Source: a bacterium (lineage in GTDB: Bacteria; Patescibacteriota; Minisyncoccia; JAJYZQ01). From it: DNA of 5,494 nucleotides. Shown here piece by piece: positions 1-3,463 of the stretch. The notes beneath the pieces are model-generated. The model made no database searches, was not told the DNA's origin, and saw nothing but the letters and a program-made list of their open reading frames with translations. The position numbers and the translations under genes were made by a program. Position 1 is the stretch's first letter. Each line of letters begins with the position of its first letter. The stretch is taken from positions 1-5,494 of the forward strand of contig JAJYZQ010000037.1 in the NCBI GenBank assembly GCA_021799835.1, written 5' to 3'.

Positions 1-2
1 CT

Positions 3-1394
3 ATGGTGCGCGCGCAGATCGCCACCCTTCTAGGCGTTGGTGAAGATGAGATTATGGAAGTATCCGCGAAAGACGGCACGAATGTGGAAGCAGTGCTGCA
101 GCGCATCATTGAGCGTATTCCCGCGCCTCAGGTGGATGAGACCATCACTGCACCGCGCGCACTCATCTTTGATTCCAAGTTTGATGCGTTCAAAGGCGTC
201 ATAGCGTATGTTCGCGTGTATAATGGTACATTCTCCCGAGACAACCCTATGGTGTTTATGCGCTCAGGCCTCAAGAGCGATATTTTAGAAGTGGGATTTT
301 TTTCTCCTGAGCTGCGCGAGAAAAAAGAACTTGCTGCAGGAGAGATCGGATATGTCGCAACAGGCCTCAAGCAAATAGAAGGGGTGAAGATCGGCGACAC
401 CCTGACGGATTTCCGTGATCAGATATTGCCTGATCAAGTTCTTGCCGGCTACAAGGAGCCGCAACCTATGGTATTTGCCAATATTTTTCCGCAGAGCGAG
501 GGAGAGGAACGGCAAAGCAGTGATTTCAATGTGTTGAAAGACGCACTAGCCAAACTGACGCTCAATGATTCATCTATCTTCGTTGAGCAGACAAGCAGCG
601 AAGCATTAGGGCGCGGTTTCCGCTGCGGCTTTTTGGGAATGCTGCATCTTGATATTGTTGTAGAGCGGCTGAAGCGGGAGTATCAATTGGAGATCGTGGT
701 GACCTCGCCCAGCGTTCTCTATAAAATTCTAGATCGGCGCACGAATACCGAAGAACTGGTCTATTCGCCATTTGAATATGATCCCAACATCGCTGTATAC
801 ATCCAAGAGCCGTATGTGCGCTTGGAAATTGTCACACCGAAAACATATTTGGGATTTGTAATGAAAGTATTGGACAGCATCCGCGGCATTTACCAAAACA
901 CCAGCTACTTGGATGAAGATACGCTGGTCATTGTGTATGAAGCGCCGCTTGCGGATATCATTACGGATTTCTACGACAAGCTGAAAAGCGCGAGTTCTGG
1001 CTACGCATCGCTCAGCTATGATATAATTGACTGGCGGACGAGCGACTTAGTGCGCCTGGACATTTTGATCGCCGGAGAACTTTTTGAGTCGTTTTCTCAA
1101 ATTGTCCCACAGCAAAAAGCAGCTGCCAGAGGGCGGGCAACGCTGCTTAAGCTTAAGGAATTTTTGCCGCGGCAATGGTTTCAGGTCACGTTGCAGGCAG
1201 CAGTTGGCGGAAAGGTTGTTGCGCGGGAAGATATCGGCGCGTTGCGCAAGGATGTGACGGGATATCTTTATGGCGGAGACTATTCACGAAAGCGAAAACT
1301 CTTGGAAAAGCAAAAGAAAGGGAAGAAAAAGATGAAATCACTTGGCCGTGTGCACATTCCTTCCAGTGTGTTTTTGGATATTTTGAAGAAGTAA
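3..1394 (+). CDS. lepA: Elongation factor 4 (LepA), 5'-truncated by the window edge
   Basis: LepA/EF4 is a ribosome-associated translational GTPase linked to back-translocation, translation under stress and ribosome assembly. About 463 residues are visible, against roughly 600 in the family, so about 135 N-terminal residues with the G1-G4 GTPase motifs lie to the left. The in-frame ATG at base 3 is internal, not the start. What is seen: the G5 motif SAK (residues 21-23), domain II from about residue 50, the LepA hallmark GFRCGFLGMLH (205-215), an EF-G-like domain V region around TYLGFVMKVLDSIRG and SYDIIDWRTSD, and the LepA-only C-terminal domain with YGGDYSRKRKLLEKQKKGKKKMK-type residues from 423 on. 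It ends normally with TAA. Compared with the E. coli protein as I recall it, there is a short insertion near residues 166-171 (EGEERQ). The next + strand gene starts 168 bases downstream and I see no convincing terminator between them, so read-through is possible. Confidence 0.97.
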   Translation: MVRAQIATLLGVGEDEIMEVSAKDGTNVEAVLQRIIERIPAPQVDETITAPRALIFDSKFDAFKGVIAYVRVYNGTFSRDNPMVFMRSGLKSDILEVGFFSPELREKKELAAGEIGYVATGLKQIEGVKIGDTLTDFRDQILPDQVLAGYKEPQPMVFANIFPQSEGEERQSSDFNVLKDALAKLTLNDSSIFVEQTSSEALGRGFRCGFLGMLHLDIVVERLKREYQLEIVVTSPSVLYKILDRRTNTEELVYSPFEYDPNIAVYIQEPYVRLEIVTPKTYLGFVMKVLDSIRGIYQNTSYLDEDTLVIVYEAPLADIITDFYDKLKSASSGYASLSYDIIDWRTSDLVRLDILIAGELFESFSQIVPQQKAAARGRATLLKLKEFLPRQWFQVTLQAAVGGKVVAREDIGALRKDVTGYLYGGDYSRKRKLLEKQKKGKKKMKSLGRVHIPSSVFLDILKK

Positions 1395-1437
1395 TGCACG
1401 GTGTCTCTTTGTCATCCTGTTAGGATTGCGGACGAAA

Positions 1438-1542
1438 TCAATAGAACGCGGGCGCAATGAGAAATGCGAACATCCCAAGTACCGTGATAATGACGATAAT
1501 GGCCCAAACGATGTTGAGTAATTTTTTGTGCCGTGATTTCAT
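1438..1542 (-). CDS. Possible 34-residue single-span membrane protein
   Basis: On the minus strand an ATG at 1542 opens a frame of 34 codons ending in TGA at 1438-1440. The product starts MKSRHKKLL, which is strongly basic, and continues with an almost unbroken hydrophobic stretch (about residues 11-30: I/V/L/A/F rich with one W), ending APAFY. This is the classic layout of a small N-in, C-out membrane protein. Against it: the bases just upstream (GCCTTTCCCCCTTTATCT) hold no Shine-Dalgarno sequence, and the ORF starts only 20 bases from the divergently read ftsB-like gene, so its promoter would have to lie inside that gene. It converges on lepA with a 43-base gap. Tiny one-helix ORFs are common in Parcubacteria-type genomes, but I cannot name a family. 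I infer a gene mainly from the non-random composition. Confidence 0.45.
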   Translation of the reverse strand: MKSRHKKLLNIVWAIIVIITVLGMFAFLIAPAFY

Positions 1543-1547
1543 AGATA

Positions 1548-1555
1548 AAGGGGGA
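1548..1555 (+). promoter_or_regulatory. Ribosome binding site of the FtsB/DivIC-like gene
   Basis: The purine run AAGGGGGA ends 7 bases before the ATG at 1563. It supports that ATG as the start and shows that the + strand is translated here. A second run, AAAGG, sits only 3 bases before the ATG and is too close to be the main site. Confidence 0.6.
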
Positions 1556-1562
1556 AAGGCTT

Positions 1563-1973
1563 ATGAATACGCGCAACACCACAACCAATAAAGAATCTGT
1601 ATGGGCGCGACCGTGGGTAAGCTATGCGCTTGCTACGGTAGGGCTGGTGCTCTTGTTTGGCATTGGCAAAGCTGCCTATACTGATTATACGGTACTGCAA
1701 AACCTCAGGCAGGTCAACGCTTCGGTATCCGCCGCTCAACAGCAAAAGCAAAAACTTTCCAGCTCTGTGGATTATTACAGCTCGCCGGCATTCTTGGATG
1801 AATACGCAAAGAATATTCTTAATCTCAAATCGCCCAATGAACACGTCATCATTTTCAGCAGTGGCGCTGCGGAAAACACGTTTCCCGCTACGCTTGATGC
1901 TACTGCACCTGCTACAGCAGCCACGGGCAATTGGTGGACAAATTTGGTAAAAAGCATTACAAAACATTGGTAA
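1563..1973 (+). CDS. FtsB/DivIC-like septum formation initiator family protein
   Basis: The 136-residue product has the layout of FtsB/DivIC bitopic division proteins: a short basic cytoplasmic N-terminus, one membrane helix (about 19-38, LATVGLVLLFGIG core), and a periplasm/outside-facing helical, Q- and S-rich segment (about 42-70) that could form a coiled coil. The conserved module follows, with SPAFLDEYAKNILNLKSP at 74-91 and then EHVIIF. This matches the family pattern of a residue-poor linker, an acidic helix and a 'pGE..vvi' strand. In the family, such proteins bridge FtsL and FtsQ/DivIB to activate septal wall synthesis. The tail from residue 99 is Ala/Thr-rich, then has WW and basic residues, and looks lineage-specific. 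The start is set by the purine run ending 7 bases upstream. The stop lies 5 bases before the tRNA gene, so the two are probably co-transcribed. Whether it is the FtsB or another DivIC-type paralogue cannot be decided here. Confidence 0.82.
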   Translation: MNTRNTTTNKESVWARPWVSYALATVGLVLLFGIGKAAYTDYTVLQNLRQVNASVSAAQQQKQKLSSSVDYYSSPAFLDEYAKNILNLKSPNEHVIIFSSGAAENTFPATLDATAPATAATGNWWTNLVKSITKHW

Positions 1974-1978
1974 GCATT

Positions 1979-2049
1979 GCGGGGTTAGTATAGTGGCAGT
2001 ACGTTTCCTTCCCAAGGAAAGGGCGCGAGTCCGATTCTCGTACCCCGCT
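1979..2049 (+). tRNA. tRNA-Gly(CCC): tRNA-Gly, anticodon CCC
   Basis: The 71 bases fold into a full cloverleaf. The acceptor stem GCGGGGT (1979-1985) pairs with ACCCCGC (2042-2048). The D stem is 1988-1991 with 1999-2002, around a 7-base loop carrying GG at 1995-1996. The anticodon stem is TTTCC (2004-2008) with GGAAA (2016-2020), around loop TTCCCAA, which gives anticodon CCC at 2011-2013 (reads GGG). The T stem GCGAG (2025-2029) pairs with CTCGT (2037-2041), the last pair being G-T. The discriminator base is T2049, as usual for bacterial glycine tRNAs. The next bases are CAT, so CCA is not encoded and must be added by the CCA-adding enzyme. The T loop reads TCCGATT, with C where position 55 is normally T. 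Confidence 0.96.
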
Positions 2050-2062
2050 CATAAGGCACATA

Positions 2063-2090
2063 TTGACAAATGCGCAAAACCTCATAGAAT
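2063..2090 (+). promoter_or_regulatory. Sigma-70-type promoter of ppa
   Basis: A consensus -35 box TTGACA (2063-2068) is followed after 16 bases by TAGAAT (2085-2090), one mismatch from TATAAT. Transcription would start near 2096-2098, about 40 bases before the ppa ATG, leaving a short leader with the ribosome binding site. It begins only 14 bases after the tRNA, so ppa probably has its own transcript. No other promoter in the window is as clear. Confidence 0.75.
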
Positions 2091-2094
2091 GAGG
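2080..2094 (+). other. Perfect 6-bp dyad over the ppa -10 box
   Basis: CCTCAT (2080-2085) and ATGAGG (2089-2094) are exact inverted repeats around AGA and cover the -10 hexamer. The dyad could be an operator half-site pair. Alternatively, because TTTT follows at 2099-2102, it could be a weak terminator hairpin for the upstream ftsB-like/tRNA transcript. The 3-base loop and the 4-base gap before the T run make it a poor terminator. Confidence 0.4.
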
Positions 2095-2122
2095 GAACTT
2101 TTCACGGGTTCGCCGTATTGTT

Positions 2123-2127
2123 AAGGG
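2123..2127 (+). promoter_or_regulatory. Ribosome binding site deciding the ppa start
   Basis: AAGGG ends 8 bases before the ATG at 2136. The frame is open further left to a TTG at 2118, but that TTG lies upstream of this site, so the ATG is the start. Confidence 0.7.
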
Positions 2128-2135
2128 TAATCATT

Positions 2136-2669
2136 ATGTTTGAGAAAGTAACGATTGGCAGCAAAGCTCCGGAAGTATTCAATGTGGTCATTGAGATACC
2201 GCGCGGCTCGCACAATAAATACGAATTTGATGAAGAAATGGAAGTGATCAAGCTTGACCGTGTACTCTATTCTCCTTTCTATTATCCCGCGGATTATGGA
2301 TTTATTCCGGAAACTCGCTCGGAAGACGGCGACCATCTGGATGCATTGGTTATTAGCAGCGATCCTTTGGCAGTTGGCACGGTGGTTTCCGTGCGCGCGA
2401 TCGGCCTCTTCAAAATGGCGGATGAAAAGGGGACAGATTATAAGGTGCTTGGTGTTGTAGAAAAGGATCCGCGCTTGGCACACATTACTTCCGTTAAAGA
2501 TATTTCCACACACACCCCTAAAGAGATCGCCCATTTTTTTCAGACCTATAAGACCTTGGAAAACAAGAAAAGCGAAGTAAAGGGCTGGGGGACACTCAAG
2601 GAAGCGCTGTCCACCATCCAAAAAGCGCAGAAGAAGTGGCAAAAAGAACTCAAAGCAAAAGCAAAATAA
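2136..2669 (+). CDS. ppa: Inorganic pyrophosphatase, family I (soluble)
   Basis: This cytosolic enzyme hydrolyses pyrophosphate to two phosphates, pulling forward tRNA charging, DNA/RNA synthesis and other PPi-releasing reactions. The 177 residues match the usual bacterial length of about 175. The family active site is complete, numbered from the ATG at 2136: E20, K28, E30, R42, Y54, the metal motif D64-G-D66-H-L-D69, D96, D101, K103, Y138 and K139. These align one for one with the known E. coli set (E20, K29, E31, R43, Y55, D65, D67, D70, D97, D102, K104, Y141, K142). The residue after the second Asp is His67, where Pro is usual. The C-terminus is Lys-rich (KAQKKWQKELKAKAK). The gene has its own promoter at 2063-2090. 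No intrinsic terminator follows, so transcripts may run on into the next unit. Confidence 0.97.
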   Translation: MFEKVTIGSKAPEVFNVVIEIPRGSHNKYEFDEEMEVIKLDRVLYSPFYYPADYGFIPETRSEDGDHLDALVISSDPLAVGTVVSVRAIGLFKMADEKGTDYKVLGVVEKDPRLAHITSVKDISTHTPKEIAHFFQTYKTLENKKSEVKGWGTLKEALSTIQKAQKKWQKELKAKAK

Positions 2670-2688
2670 CAGTACATTAGTGTAGAGC

Positions 2689-2760
2689 AAGGATAGTTCA
2701 CTGGGCGGCAGCAGAATATGCGTTTGAGCGTCTTTTGCCGCCGCTCAGTGAGAAATCCTT
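2689..2760 (+). other. Long interrupted hairpin (A) in the leader of the 146-codon gene
   Basis: Three nested stem segments pair: AAGGAT 2689-2694 with ATCCTT 2755-2760, TCACTG 2698-2703 with CAGTGA 2746-2751, and GGCGGCA 2704-2710 with TGCCGCC 2736-2742. That is 19 Watson-Crick pairs, with a 3x3 internal loop, a 3-base bulge (2743-2745) and a 25-base apical loop. No T run follows, so it is not an intrinsic terminator. It could be an mRNA leader structure or a protein-binding element. The same bases are also an open reading frame, so coding constraint is an alternative explanation. Confidence 0.55.
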
Positions 2761-2786
2761 ACTTAATGAAGGAGTGAGGATTCTCA
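2749..2786 (+). other. Second hairpin (B), incompatible with hairpin A
   Basis: Bases 2749-2762 pair with 2774-2786 to give 13 pairs, including one T-G pair and one bulged A (2753), around an 11-base loop TTAATGAAGGA. Its 5' arm reuses bases 2749-2751 and 2755-2760, which form the 3' arm of hairpin A, so only one of the two can form fully. The loop and 3' arm hold a Shine-Dalgarno-like AAGGAG (2769-2774). No T run follows. A switch-like leader is possible, but no ligand or regulator is indicated. Confidence 0.45.
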
Positions 2787-2846
2787 ATAGCACCTTGAAG
2801 CCGGAGCTCACGGACGAGAAAATCGCAGAAAGGAGAACAAAGCGGA

Positions 2847-2856
2847 AAGGAGGTGA
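2847..2856 (+). promoter_or_regulatory. Near-perfect Shine-Dalgarno sequence
   Basis: AAGGAGGTGA matches the anti-Shine-Dalgarno complement over ten bases. The AAGGAGG core ends 8 bases before the ATG at 2862, which decides the start. The in-frame GTG at 2853 lies inside the site and is rejected. It is stronger than the sites of the ftsB-like gene or ppa. Confidence 0.85.
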
Positions 2857-2861
2857 GTGCA

Positions 2862-3302
2862 ATGGCCGTGCCAGAAGAGAAGCTGTATCGCGGGGTGATC
2901 CAGGAGTGGGCCGCCCAGTATGACCGCTTCATCGGCGCCGTTGCTGCTCGCGATTTAGCCGACAACCTGTCCGACGAGCTTGAACAGGCCACGCAAGCGC
3001 AGCAGGAAGCAGCACTGGAATACGCGGATGCAGTTAAGGCATTCCGCGCAACGCTGATCGCAGAGACCACGAATCGCGTTTCTCTCAATATGGAACGCAG
3101 CATTGGTGATCTGCGCCAGCATTTCCTTGTTGCTCTGAATGCGCTCGAGCTGGTCCCGGCAGCCCAAGAGCTGGGCGATAACGTGCTGATCACTATCGCG
3201 AAGATGGTGACCGGTGCAAGCGCAACGCAACCCCCACAGCCGGTTCTTCCACGCGGAGGCGGGAAGGCTGGCAAGAATGCTGGTAAGAGGAGGCATCGTT
3301 GA
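2862..3302 (+). CDS. Hypothetical helical protein with a basic C-terminal tail
   Basis: I do not recognise this 146-residue product. Residues 1-117 look almost wholly alpha-helical: Ala-, Glu- and Gln-rich, with heptad-like stretches near 30-68 (DLADNLSDELEQATQAQQEA) and 78-104. There is no cysteine, signal peptide or membrane span. After a Thr/Pro/Gln linker (118-130) comes a Gly/Lys/Arg tail (PRGGGKAGKNAGKRRHR, 130-146) that could contact nucleic acid or acidic partners. The coding sequence looks GC-richer than its neighbours: one 60-base row (2941-3000) is 60% G+C, against 43% in a sampled lepA row. The strong ribosome binding site, clean ends, directly abutting second ORF and terminator all support a real gene. 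The composition and lack of a recognisable family fit a lineage-specific or acquired gene. A structural, nucleoid-associated or phage-like helical protein is possible, but nothing specific shows it. Confidence 0.8.
   Translation: MAVPEEKLYRGVIQEWAAQYDRFIGAVAARDLADNLSDELEQATQAQQEAALEYADAVKAFRATLIAETTNRVSLNMERSIGDLRQHFLVALNALELVPAAQELGDNVLITIAKMVTGASATQPPQPVLPRGGGKAGKNAGKRRHR
3288..3293 (+). promoter_or_regulatory. Ribosome binding site of the 23-codon ORF
   Basis: AGGAGG, inside the last codons of the 146-codon gene, ends 9 bases before the ATG at 3303. It is the main reason to take the following tiny ORF as translated. Confidence 0.65.
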
Positions 3303-3374
3303 ATGAGTGAATCGTTCCCGGATAATCCTGTGAAAGCAGGGATTGATGCAGAGCGACACAGCTCCGGCTACTAA
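3303..3374 (+). CDS. Possible 23-residue small protein, coupled to the upstream gene
   Basis: The ATG follows the TGA of the 146-codon gene with no base between (TGAATG), an arrangement suited to translational coupling. The product, starting MSESFPDNPVKAGIDAERHS and ending SGY, is polar, has no membrane segment and matches no family I know. The TAA at 3372-3374 shares its last base with the first stem base of the terminator, so the frame fills the space from the previous stop to the terminator. With AGGAGG at 9 bases this is good evidence for translation. The short length leaves chance as the main alternative. Confidence 0.5.
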   Translation: MSESFPDNPVKAGIDAERHSSGY

Positions 3375-3408
3375 CCCCCACTACTGATAAAAAAGAGTGG
3401 GGGTTTTT
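3374..3408 (+). terminator. Intrinsic terminator of the 146/23-codon unit
   Basis: ACCCCCACT (3374-3382) pairs perfectly with AGTGGGGGT (3396-3404): 9 base pairs with a 13-base A-rich loop and a run of five T (3404-3408). This is a strong rho-independent terminator on the + strand. On the minus strand the same hairpin is followed by TTAGTAG, so it is at best a weak stop for the converging gene, whose TAG lies 56 bases away. No other hairpin with a T run is visible after that gene. Confidence 0.9.
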
Positions 3409-3463
3409 GCATTCTGCCATGATCTTGCCTTGCTATGTTGCAGTTTCGGCGAAGGATGATGTT

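Noticed and set aside
1414..1426. Small inverted repeat ATCCT-GTT-AGGAT after lepA as a terminator
   Set aside because: There are only 5 pairs, a 3-base loop and no T run on either strand. It is too weak to call a terminator.
1539..2015. 158-codon frame on the minus strand opposite the ftsB-like gene and tRNA
   Set aside because: It runs through the reverse of a tRNA and of a recognisable FtsB/DivIC-like coding region. Its product shows no coherent domain.
2121..2690. Long open frame (189 codons) on the minus strand opposite ppa
   Set aside because: It lies exactly antisense to an undoubted pyrophosphatase gene with all catalytic residues. Its product is Phe/Cys/Arg-rich with no family-like motif.
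2718..2777. 19-codon frame starting ATG (MRLSVFCRR...) in the leader, as an attenuator leader peptide
   Set aside because: It has no convincing ribosome binding site, no run of a regulatory amino acid, and no intrinsic terminator after the hairpins.
2759..3274. 171-codon frame on the minus strand opposite the 146-codon gene
   Set aside because: Its product is a Ser/Ala/Cys/Arg-rich string typical of the reverse of an Ala/Gln/Glu-rich gene. It has no visible ribosome binding site, while the + strand has an excellent one, clean spacing and a terminator.
2670..3410. Unknown unit as an insertion sequence, integron cassette or other defined mobile element
   Set aside because: I found no terminal inverted repeats, target-site duplication, recombinase gene or attC-type core sites at its flanks.
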